30,818 nt of DNA from positions 1-30,818 of IMG/VR virus record IMGVR_UViG_3300021371_000071. The stretch is one strand, 5' to 3'. Positions 15,001 through 22,022 of the stretch are shown piece after piece. Positions within the stretch are counted from its first letter, which is position 1, and every line of letters starts with the position of its first letter. The translations under genes were made by a program, and so were the position numbers. The notes beneath the pieces are model-generated. The model made no database searches. It saw only the letters and a program-made list of their open reading frames with translations, and had not been told where the DNA came from. Source of the stretch: a virus.

Positions 15001-15701
15001 ACAGCGAGATCGTCAATTTTTGCAGTTGTTACTGCTTCGGCTGCAATCTTTGCTGTTGTTACAGCGCCATCAACAATGGCAGCTGTGTCAACAGCATTGT
15101 CAGCAAGCTCAGATGCGCCAACAGCGTCAGCAGCAATTTGAGTAGCTGTAATGGTATCTGTGGCAATTTTTGCAGCTGAAACTGCACCGTCGATAATCTT
15201 GGCAGTTGTTACTGCGTCATCGGCAATAGCAGCTGTACCAAGCGCTGTAACCTTGGCTGTTGTTACCGCACCATCAGCCAGCTTTCCAGTTGTAATCTGC
15301 AGATCGCCGATGCCAGCGGTCGGCATGATGACCTGTTGATAGGCCGTCCCGTTGTAAAACTGGAGGTTGCCAGTAGTGGTGTTGAAGTAGCCGCGACCGC
15401 CAAAGTTGTCAACGGTTGGCGCGATACTGTCAGCGGCAGCGCTGCTGTTTGCCGCTAGCTTTGCTGCCGTAACTGCGTCATCAGCAAAAGCTATCGTTCC
15501 AAGCTTTGTTGTGCTGCTCTGATCCAGCTTGTCAAGATCGATGCTGCCTGCATCGATAAGATCCAAGCCCGCGTCTACAAGATCCTTGCTGGTTACTTTT
15601 TTGGTTTCGCTAGCGGAGATGTCCGCAATCGGCAAAACGTCTGTAGCGGAAACGCCAGCTTTTGACAGCGCATTTAACTCGGTTATTCGCTGGTCAGCCA
15701 C
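12003..15701 (-). CDS. tail fibre with decapeptide AVTTAKI-type repeats
   Basis: A 1232-residue structural protein with a GTG start at 15701. Residues 1-140 begin ADQRITELNALSKAGVSATD, a start common to phage fibre and collar proteins. Residues about 155-690 are degenerate ten-residue repeats of the type DDAVTTAKIA, where hydrophobic residues recur at fixed places. Such repeats build long thin trimeric shafts. These are organised in superrepeats of 122 residues. The C-terminal 500 residues hold other modules: a VYSWSGAEWTS element, a GVINGNGL-like strand region, LWVNPTDRTAYVWVGQ (a motif of cyanophage fibres), and an end with variable receptor-contact potential. It lies upstream of the S74 fibre and is co-transcribed with it. 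Confidence 0.88.
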   Translation of the reverse strand: MADQRITELNALSKAGVSATDVLPIADISASETKKVTSKDLVDAGLDLIDAGSIDLDKLDQSSTTKLGTIAFADDAVTAAKLAANSSAAADSIAPTVDNFGGRGYFNTTTGNLQFYNGTAYQQVIMPTAGIGDLQITTGKLADGAVTTAKVTALGTAAIADDAVTTAKIIDGAVSAAKIATDTITATQIAADAVGASELADNAVDTAAIVDGAVTTAKIAAEAVTTAKIDDLAVTDAKIANTTISYGKLNLADASVPGAKLTNTSVTDSQLATNAVTTAKIADDAVTTVKIVDGAISAAKIATDTITAAQIATDAIGADELANNAVDTASIADSAVTTAKLGAEAVTTAKIDDLAVTDAKIANTTISYGKLNLADASIPGAKLVGDSVTATEIAEGAVGTSELAASAVTTTEIADDAVTTAKLATDSVTADAIAADAVGVSELADDAVDTAAIVNAAVTTAKIADGSITTAKLGNLQVTNDKIANATIADTKLNLADASIPGAKLANTSVTDSELATDAVTTEKIADNAVTTVKIADGAISAAKIGADAITAAQIAANAVGADELADNAVNTASIVDSAVTEQKLATQAVTTTKIGELAVTDAKIADTTISYEKLNLADASVPGAKLTDTSVTDSKLAADAVTGTKIADNAVTTTKINDGAVTTSKITDNNVTSAKIAPNAVLEAQIADAAVAFAKIQNVSADSLLGRDGTSGVTQEITCTPVGRALLDDATVADQRTTLGLGSVATVNQVSTSQIADDAVTAAKLANQSTVASVTSLPASGAFTGQLALVTSTNKVYSWSGAEWTSIKAAGSINSVVGGTSGIVDIVVTTVGDEATIITTLDNTSGAAQFLAGPTGAAGAVSYRALDGADLPTPTTLSKGGVIINGNGLVMSGDTLTIDNTIVEENVNNHIVQYDTNGLVTSGRAIASGDIPTATATTQGAARPGSGLSVDGSGAFNHTNNVLAGTAVKVDFDTQGHITATHLLEATDIPSLDAAKITTGTFGSGFLAANSVTASQLADYGIAKISSTQPTPEFAGQLWVNPTDRTAYVWVGQVDPPEGYYLPLNNEFGAQANLRFGGTYNANTNTVASLNNYGAEAGLTVGSALAAPTAASSGLYLLVTTAGTGTSPAPAIALDVGDWILSPGSGTTWTHVNLVGAGISVIDASSVTYDGTGLTPPFSGVSDAGAAIDALWGRTQIATLAVKGIVLESTEVTVDNTTGAMAVGVVDEGSY
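13680..15260 (-). repeat. 366-bp superrepeats within the decapeptide fibre gene
   Basis: The landmark AAGGTTTA (plus strand) recurs at 13851, 14217, 14583 and 14949, giving a period of exactly 366 bases (122 codons). Each unit holds about twelve ten-residue repeats, one of them eleven long (around LADASVPGAKL). The units are well conserved, with the second and third slightly diverged in the middle. The array edges are approximate. Confidence 0.88.
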
Positions 15702-15733
15702 CGTTACACTCGCTACGGGAATATGCCTTTATT

Positions 15734-16609
15734 TTAGTCCTCTATCCCTTTAAGCAAGTAGTCAAGCGATTGTTCCAACTGGATGCGGTCATCGTCTTCT
15801 TGGAGAACGTAGCCACTAGGTTCGCCGACTAGTAGCCGAATATCGCCGTCAGTAACAAAATCAATTGTGCATTCAACTGCGTCTTGGGCAGTGACATTAA
15901 CTCCTGTTCTTGTGATAACAGCGTCAAACTCGTAATAAACTGAAGTCAAACTGCTGTCTAAAGTCTTATCTGTGATGTAAAGAGCTAGTTTAGCTTGGCT
16001 GCCGATGTCAACCCTTTGGATCAGTTGCAGCATCAAAAGAGAAGCTTCTTCAATGCCGGTCGTCTTGTAATCAAATAAGCAGTCGATAGTACCACTACCG
16101 CTAAGTAAACCGGCACTATACTGTTTACGAAATTTATCGTTAAGCCCCGTTATATCAATTGCTTCTCTGTCTGTGTTTAAAGTGTAGCTAGTTACGTTAC
16201 CGAGAACGTTATACCGAATATCAGCAATTGAGTAATCAATTGCAATGGGGCTTCCCGCAAAAGAGGCAACTGTAAGTTCTGCAGAACGATTATTATTAAT
16301 TGCGTCTTCATAAAAACGAAAAAAGCGCAAACCGCCTGCAGGGTTTACGTTGATGAACGCTGAAAGCTCATCTTCTACTGTATTACTGCCCCATGCGGAT
16401 GGCGCAAAGCACACCAAACCGCGTGAATCAGTTGTAGAAATAGCCAGTCGATCGCCAGTTAATAAATTCTCTATCGCAGACGCAAAACTTAGCCGGTTTA
16501 ATACGGTGTTTACATCGTCCAAGGAAATTGTATCCGTGGACGCGCCGTAATTGTCGCTTGGACCACGACGCAGCTTTACGTGCCCCGTTCCACCTAAAAA
16601 AACCGCCAC
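15734..16609 (-). CDS. tail protein with tail-tube-like domain and insertion
   Basis: A 291-residue protein with a GTG start at 16609, four bases after the preceding gene. The outer parts match the two other tail-tube-like proteins of this window: GTGHVKLRR at the start and, after a gap, VTSYTLNTDREAIDITGL...GLLSGSGTIDCLFDY (residues 139-181), with a strand-rich end. Residues about 24-136 look like an inserted domain that begins DTISLDD and has LTGDRLAI, in the same relative place as the insert of the main tail-tube protein. It sits at the tail-tip side of the operon, so it is probably a minor tail component. Family assignment is by pattern only. Confidence 0.7.
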   Translation of the reverse strand: MAVFLGGTGHVKLRRGPSDNYGASTDTISLDDVNTVLNRLSFASAIENLLTGDRLAISTTDSRGLVCFAPSAWGSNTVEDELSAFINVNPAGGLRFFRFYEDAINNNRSAELTVASFAGSPIAIDYSIADIRYNVLGNVTSYTLNTDREAIDITGLNDKFRKQYSAGLLSGSGTIDCLFDYKTTGIEEASLLMLQLIQRVDIGSQAKLALYITDKTLDSSLTSVYYEFDAVITRTGVNVTAQDAVECTIDFVTDGDIRLLVGEPSGYVLQEDDDRIQLEQSLDYLLKGIED

Positions 16610-16613
16610 GCTA

Positions 16614-17048
16614 TTAAGGGTTGATTACTTGGATAAAATCGCCGTCCATCGTAAATTGAATTGGAACGACACTTAGCTCTCCGGTGCTTACGCTGACCTG
16701 GGCGCCTGTTATGTATGCATCGAATACAATGTCGTCTTTACTACTGCCGCCAACATTTAGCTCTAATCGGACGCGATCGTTTGTATTGATTGCGCCTCCT
16801 TGCATGATCTTGCCCAGCAAGTCTGTGAATTGCCTAAATGTTGCGCTTTCCCCGCTTTCCAACCTGTAATACATCAGCGTAGCGCTGCCAGTCGCGCCCT
16901 TCACGCCTGGGGTAAAGCTGTTTACGGTGCTTTCGATCGTGTTTGTGCTAAGAAGCTCCAGTGTCGTGTCAAACGACCAGTCGCGGATTTTGGCAATTCT
17001 TTTACTAGCGTAAACTAAGCTACCACTGCGGCCCGTGTAGAAGCCCAT
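16614..17048 (-). CDS. tail-tube-like minor tail protein
   Basis: A 144-residue, strand-rich protein from ATG 17048. Residues 8-30 (SGSLVYASKRIAKIRDWSF) and 44-58 (SFTPGVKGATGSATL) match the main tail-tube protein at VGQVRDWSFE and SGFGDGTGSATV, so the two are paralogues, this one being the minimal form without insert. The last residues MDGDFIQVI form a closing strand. Tail-tube folds also occur in distal tail and terminator proteins, so it may cap or extend the tube near the tip. It lies between two other minor tail genes downstream of the J-like protein. Confidence 0.72.
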   Translation of the reverse strand: MGFYTGRSGSLVYASKRIAKIRDWSFDTTLELLSTNTIESTVNSFTPGVKGATGSATLMYYRLESGESATFRQFTDLLGKIMQGGAINTNDRVRLELNVGGSSKDDIVFDAYITGAQVSVSTGELSVVPIQFTMDGDFIQVINP

Positions 17049-17076
17049 CGTCCGTGCCTAAAAACATGTTCTTATT

Positions 17077-17457
17077 CTAAGCCACCGCCATCAGTATTAC
17101 CTGAACATTGCTTAAGCCGTTATACACCGACTGTACATTGGGTTCCGAATCGTAGCGCCAACGAGTCCCAGGCGGCGCGTTAATGCTGGAAGTAGCCCCG
17201 TTCCATCCTGCCCAAACATTACTTGCGGTAGGCAAAGAAAACTTTTGAAGGGTTCCGTTGCGTGCTGCGTAATCGTCTAAAAAAAGTTGCGCGTCAGAAT
17301 CTTTGATGTTTTGGTATGTAAGGCTTAGTTTTGCGTTCACACGGCGAGTGCCGTACAAAATGCGCACTTCAGCGCCTGACTGTGCGTTGAACCGTTTAAT
17401 CGGCCAATCGCCTGCATTAAATTCGCGGCTTGCTGGTTTTAGGTTGGGAAACGCCAT
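17077..17457 (-). CDS. minor tail protein
   Basis: A 126-residue protein whose ATG shares a base with the stop of the J-like gene (TAATG). It has a conserved look: FPNLKPASREFNAGDWPIKRF at the start, then a strand pair (AEVRILYGTRRVNAKLSLTYQ), a DAQLFLDDYAARNGTLQKFSLP segment that resembles small phage tail proteins defined only as unknown-function families, and a WAGWNG turn. I cannot name the family with certainty. Its place directly behind the tail-tip gene and before tail-tube-like proteins supports a tail-tip role. Confidence 0.7.
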   Translation of the reverse strand: MAFPNLKPASREFNAGDWPIKRFNAQSGAEVRILYGTRRVNAKLSLTYQNIKDSDAQLFLDDYAARNGTLQKFSLPTASNVWAGWNGATSSINAPPGTRWRYDSEPNVQSVYNGLSNVQVILMAVA

Positions 17458-20400
17458 TACTCCAGCACACGGAAATTGCTTTCGGTGAGCACGTCTTTTG
17501 CCACAATGCTAGCTCCGCTGGAATCGACGGGTACTTCTACAGCAGCAATGTTTACTAATCCGTCGTCGTCAAGAGTAAGCTGCTCGACTTGGTAAAGGCC
17601 CTGATTGCTTTGTGTGCTCAACAGAGTAAACAACGTTCCATACAGGCTGGAAGTTGTGACTCTGTTATTTGAAATTGTTACTTTTTGCTCTTTTACGTCG
17701 CTAGTTGCTGGGTAGTACACAAGCGCGTCATACGTGCCGTTACTGACGGTATTTACCGTGATTAGCTCCCCAGCGTCTGTAATTGCTCCGTTATTGGCGG
17801 CGCTGTAAGAAGTGGATGACGTGAGGACACGGATGTAAGAACCAGGCTGGATGGCCAACACATCAGGAACGGTCTTAAAACTTACGGTATGAGTAACTCT
17901 GCGTCTAATGCTTAGCAAGAAACGCGCTATTTTTAACGCCTGAGCTTCGTTAGTGCAGAAATTCGTTAAATCAAACGTTTGCTGTGTTAACGAGCCACGG
18001 TTTGAATTAGCTAAGTCCGCCCAATCCACAAGTGCTGATGCCTGTGTTGGTAGGTCGTTGCTAACAGTAACGCGCCAGGTAACGAGTGCTCGGAAGTTTA
18101 CCCGCTGTGATGCCTCGACGTATTGAACTTGCAAGCTGTCCTCAATAATGTTACCGGACGTAAAAATTTGCTCTGGGTTTATTGGGCTTGTAGAAATCTT
18201 GTAGTTGCTGTCATAAGGCAACGCGGGCATCAAGCCAAAACGACCATTTTTTATGGTGAAGTTACACAAGTGCAGTGAAGCGTTGTCGTAAATAAACGAA
18301 CGTATGCTTTCGCTGTCTTCAAGCACTCCATCATAAAAAAGGTAGTTGGCACGTTGATACCGTGCTGAAAGCTCTAAAGAGCTGGTGTCAATTAGTTCAG
18401 AGGGTACGATGTTGCCTAAACCTTGACCTTTGTCGGTTAATAAGTAGTAAATAAGATCCGCAAGCAAATTGCTTGGGCCGTAATTTTTTTGAATTAAACG
18501 ATAAACGTTAATTCCTCTATCCACCCAAGCGCGAAGCTGCCCTACGCCATTCAACTGGCCGTTTGATTTAATAGCAAGCCCCATTGTGGACATGCTGTAG
18601 TATTCAGCACTAGCACCGTTATCGGTGTTGTTAGCTAAGCTTTCATTTACATATACGATTTCATGCTCGGGGCCGCTTTCGTTTGACTTGCTAAGTTCAA
18701 GAAAATGACTTGTGTCAGCCACTCTTGAGTTGTATTCAAATATTCGTTCACCTGTAGTTACCGGGGGTTCTGTTGTTGTGTCTTCTTCAACACTATCGAT
18801 TCTAAATGTAATGTCAAAATAGTTATAACGTTGTCTTTTCAAATTGTCCGTGTAATTTGATATGGCATTGTTTAAAGTAATTCTGAGCGTAAATTGTTCC
18901 CCTACGCTCCAGTTGCCTGTAGATTCTTGTACAAAAACTCTTGGGTACTTAACCCAAGCCCATACACTACCGCCGTTTGCGTTTATGTATTGCTGGCTAA
19001 TTTGACCTTGGCCTCCGTAAACATCAGAAAACCCTTCCCAGCCAATCTTAATAGTTCTACCGCCATCCACGTATGTGGTGTATGCTGTCCTTCTTTGATA
19101 TATGTAATTTTTAGCTAAACCTAGTACTTGAGTCATCCAAGAATGGTCTTCTAAGTATACTAAATTAGGGCTTGCTGAGCTCGCAACTCTACGAATAGCT
19201 GTGGGTCGGTAAACAGTTGTAGTGTCGCCGCCTGTTGTAGTTGGGTCAACAATTAATTCAGGATTAATTTTAATTGTTTTTATTTTAGTGCGCCTGCCTG
19301 TGGTCGTAACTCGAAATATTCCATGGCTAGGTGTACCAAAATCTTCACCAATTAAACTCCCGCCAACTGCATCAAGTTCCGTGGTGTTATTTGTGTCAAT
19401 ACTTTGAATAGCAACGTCAGATCCCGTGCGCGGAACAAAACGGTACTCGTAGTACCCAGGTGTTTGTGGTTTAATTCGGATGTAATTGTACATATTAACG
19501 GGCGCGTTTCCTGTAATAGAAAAAAGTCTTCCAATCCGCTCCCAAGTTCCATTACGTCTGCCGTCAGCTTCGGCAACTTTGCGCACATAAATTGAAAAAC
19601 AAGAAGTGCGCTCAAAATATTTATCCATTTTGGGCGTCGTAAGTGAAATATTATCTTCGTCAAATTTGTTTAATTCGCTAGGTGATGGAAGAGCGTTAAA
19701 ATTACAAAGACCGCTTGCTTTGTTCCAAACTTGGCTGCGAATACCAAACTCAACGCATTCAGCGTCACGTCTTACAGGACGAATCGTTGAGAAGTTATAT
19801 CTGCATATATTGTAAAAACCAGCGCCGCAATGTTTAGTTTCATTGTACCCACTAACAGGCCCTTCGTAACCGCCTAGCACTTCGCGCACTGCGCGTTTGC
19901 CAGGTATCCCCATTGAACTCCTGGCATTTGAAGTTAGGACTGCTGTGCATTCAAAAACAATATACTGCGCCGCTGTCCCAGGTCTCCATGTTTGTGGGTC
20001 GCGGGATTTTACAACCCAAACTGAATCAAGAATAATCCATTTTGATCCAACAACTAGTAAGTCAGAGGCACGGCTACGCCAAGAATCGGCTGAATTTTCT
20101 AAGTCCTTTAAATTAACACTCGTACTTTTAAACCCGCCGTTGTTTGGGCCTCTATTTTCAAGTTCACTCCAATCCGCGCCGTATATTTCGTATTCAAGTA
20201 CGTCGCCAACTTTAACGTTTTGAACAATTGTTTTGTCATTAAAAATAGTGTTGTTATACCGTATAAAACCCATACGGCGAGAGTACGCACGCCCCACGCC
20301 GGGCATACCGCGTTCTGCGTTATTGTTGTGCAAAACGTCAGCTTCACTGCCCGCAATCTTGCGGCGCTTGGCTTGCATTTCACGCCGAGCATCCGCCTTC

Positions 20401-21341
20401 CTAGCACCGCCGTCGCCGCCTTCATGTAACGTTGAGTCGTAAGGAGACGAAATAATTTCCCAATTAAATCTAAAAGCCGTTCCGTTATGGATTGGAGTTG
20501 ACGTACCAAACACCGTGCTTGACTGCGGTGTGTACGTCATTGAAAATGCGTCGGATTCCATACCGGCAGCATCAGGAGCCTTGAAAACATTGCGCCCTGA
20601 TGTGCCTGAATCTAAACTGCCTTCAGTTCCTGCAATTAAATTTCCTGAACTTAACCTATTGTTTGCTGCTTTAGACGACCAGTAAAGCGCGTAGTCCTTA
20701 CCGCCAAGACTGTCCAAAGGCAGTGTTCCAATACGGACACCAGACACATTTGGTGCGTTTACACCGTATTGACCAGCAACATAAATACCTTCAAAAGCTT
20801 GGTATGTGCCGTATGAATACAAACGGCTCCACACCAAAGCAGGGGCCAAAATTAAACCGCCTGTGTAGGCGCTGTCTTCCCCGCGACTTCTGTTACCAAA
20901 CGGAATCGGAATTGGTTGGCCGTATTCAGCAAGTGCGCTGACATTATCAAAACTTGTGGTTTGGTTGAAACGTGTAGGCCCAATCTGGTCCGCAAGCTTC
21001 CGGCTTCCAATTTTTGTTTGCTCTGCCGTTTGGGCGGTTTGCGCTTTAGGTGCTAGCAGCACACTGACGGCAGTAGAAATTAAGCCGACGACGAGGCTTA
21101 CAACAATTGGCGTAATAACTGGGTCGTTAACAACATCCGGGACATGCTCATAGCCTGCCGGGCGTGTCCGTGCGACTAATTCTGCGTGGCGTATAAATTC
21201 GCGGTATTCCTCTTTACTGCAACCAAGCGCTTCAATTAACGCGATTTCATACGGTAACAGCGGCGGATTGTATGGACGTACACCGGTTTCCAGTCCACCG
21301 CTTGCAGAGTCTGATTGATGTATAGAATGCCGTTCTGCCAT
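17457..21341 (-). CDS. J-like tail tip / host-specificity protein
   Basis: A 1294-residue tail-tip protein from ATG 21341, preceded by GGGG. Residues 75-97 are strongly hydrophobic (VITPIVVSLVVGLISTAVSV), a feature of many J/I-type tail proteins. Residues about 940-1070 match the lambda gpJ tail-tip core: STMGLAIKSNGQLN, VYRLIQKNYGPSNLLADLIYYLLTD, GLGNIVPSELID, RANYLFYDGVLED and NGRFGLMPALPY. Residues 1090-1170 continue with QVQYVEAS and a RFLLSIRRRVTHTVSF pattern that resembles the next module of gpJ. The gene order, tape measure, two small tail genes, then this, is the lambda H-L-K-I-J order. It should form the tip hub at the end of the tube. The first 106 bases overlap the previous gene. 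Confidence 0.88.
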   Translation of the reverse strand: MAERHSIHQSDSASGGLETGVRPYNPPLLPYEIALIEALGCSKEEYREFIRHAELVARTRPAGYEHVPDVVNDPVITPIVVSLVVGLISTAVSVLLAPKAQTAQTAEQTKIGSRKLADQIGPTRFNQTTSFDNVSALAEYGQPIPIPFGNRSRGEDSAYTGGLILAPALVWSRLYSYGTYQAFEGIYVAGQYGVNAPNVSGVRIGTLPLDSLGGKDYALYWSSKAANNRLSSGNLIAGTEGSLDSGTSGRNVFKAPDAAGMESDAFSMTYTPQSSTVFGTSTPIHNGTAFRFNWEIISSPYDSTLHEGGDGGARKADARREMQAKRRKIAGSEADVLHNNNAERGMPGVGRAYSRRMGFIRYNNTIFNDKTIVQNVKVGDVLEYEIYGADWSELENRGPNNGGFKSTSVNLKDLENSADSWRSRASDLLVVGSKWIILDSVWVVKSRDPQTWRPGTAAQYIVFECTAVLTSNARSSMGIPGKRAVREVLGGYEGPVSGYNETKHCGAGFYNICRYNFSTIRPVRRDAECVEFGIRSQVWNKASGLCNFNALPSPSELNKFDEDNISLTTPKMDKYFERTSCFSIYVRKVAEADGRRNGTWERIGRLFSITGNAPVNMYNYIRIKPQTPGYYEYRFVPRTGSDVAIQSIDTNNTTELDAVGGSLIGEDFGTPSHGIFRVTTTGRRTKIKTIKINPELIVDPTTTGGDTTTVYRPTAIRRVASSASPNLVYLEDHSWMTQVLGLAKNYIYQRRTAYTTYVDGGRTIKIGWEGFSDVYGGQGQISQQYINANGGSVWAWVKYPRVFVQESTGNWSVGEQFTLRITLNNAISNYTDNLKRQRYNYFDITFRIDSVEEDTTTEPPVTTGERIFEYNSRVADTSHFLELSKSNESGPEHEIVYVNESLANNTDNGASAEYYSMSTMGLAIKSNGQLNGVGQLRAWVDRGINVYRLIQKNYGPSNLLADLIYYLLTDKGQGLGNIVPSELIDTSSLELSARYQRANYLFYDGVLEDSESIRSFIYDNASLHLCNFTIKNGRFGLMPALPYDSNYKISTSPINPEQIFTSGNIIEDSLQVQYVEASQRVNFRALVTWRVTVSNDLPTQASALVDWADLANSNRGSLTQQTFDLTNFCTNEAQALKIARFLLSIRRRVTHTVSFKTVPDVLAIQPGSYIRVLTSSTSYSAANNGAITDAGELITVNTVSNGTYDALVYYPATSDVKEQKVTISNNRVTTSSLYGTLFTLLSTQSNQGLYQVEQLTLDDDGLVNIAAVEVPVDSSGASIVAKDVLTESNFRVLE

Positions 21342-21580
21342 AAAACCCCAAAAGCCAGTGGATTGGCTATCAGCACAGTAATATCACCATCGTAGACCGG
21401 ATCAGCTATTCGGTCGCAGTATCTGACTATTTCTGCCATTACCTCGCGCGTCGTCATTCCATACCACTCAGGGTTGACTGGTGGTGGATTCATCTTCATT
21501 GACGTAAGCGCGTCAATCACAAGATGAATGCAGTCTTTTGTGCCGTAGTCGTACTTACGACCTATTAAATGCTCACACAC
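21236..21580 (-). CDS. NlpC/P60-like tail protein, catalytic His apparently missing
   Basis: A 114-residue protein with a GTG start at 21580 overlapping the preceding stop. It resembles the peptidase domain of lambda gpK: YDYGTKDCIHLV carries the nucleophile-like Cys17, WYGMTTREV follows, then GDITVL and AFGVLWQNGILYI. In active NlpC/P60 enzymes this last segment reads HVGIYLGNG; here the histidine place is Ala76. Either another residue takes over, or the protein is no longer a peptidase and acts only structurally. Its position between the L-like gene and J-like gene is that of gpK. The 3' end overlaps the J-like gene by 106 bases in a different frame, unusually long for this operon. Confidence 0.7.
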   Translation of the reverse strand: MCEHLIGRKYDYGTKDCIHLVIDALTSMKMNPPPVNPEWYGMTTREVMAEIVRYCDRIADPVYDGDITVLIANPLAFGVLWQNGILYINQTLQAVDWKPVYVHTIRRCYRMKSR

Positions 21581-22022
21581 GGACTTGCGATGTAAAGGGG
21601 ATGCTGCCGACCTGCCAGCGATGCAATCGACGCCCTGGAACGTTACTTTGAATCGCGTCTAAAACTGAGTTCAGGTTGACTTGAATTGTGGTTTCGTTCC
21701 AGCCCCCGTTAGAGCAACTACCATAATACGTGTAAAGGTTGCGCTGAACAGCCCCGGTTGATGGTGTCCACAAAACTGTGGTTACCTTGGCAACCCATAA
21801 TTCGTCAAATGCCTGTTTTACCCAGTTGCGGGTTATATCGGTGTTAGCAAACTGCAAGTTCGCATCAAGGTTGTCTCCCTGCAAAGTAGCGACCGCGCCA
21901 CCAAATCCAAAGGGTAAAAATCTGTACCCGTTAACGGCTCGGTTTAAAGCGTAGTTCTGGAAGCGGTAGGAAGTCCTGCCGCTAGGCCCAATATCTAATA
22001 AATGGCCGTAAGCAAATTCCAT
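21573..22022 (-). CDS. minor tail protein, position of lambda gpM/gpL
   Basis: A 149-residue protein whose ATG overlaps the stop of the tape measure gene (TGATG). It is strand-rich (YRFQNYALNRAVNGYRFLPFGF, then AKVTTVLWTP and WNETTIQVNLNSVLDAI). Small tail proteins in this position, between tape measure and the NlpC-like gene, attach the tip to the tube. The start EFAYGHLLDI is reminiscent of phage minor tail proteins of unknown-function families. No cysteine motif as in iron-sulphur gpL is present, so it is not gpL-like in that respect. Its role is inferred from gene order. Confidence 0.75.
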   Translation of the reverse strand: MEFAYGHLLDIGPSGRTSYRFQNYALNRAVNGYRFLPFGFGGAVATLQGDNLDANLQFANTDITRNWVKQAFDELWVAKVTTVLWTPSTGAVQRNLYTYYGSCSNGGWNETTIQVNLNSVLDAIQSNVPGRRLHRWQVGSIPFTSQVRV

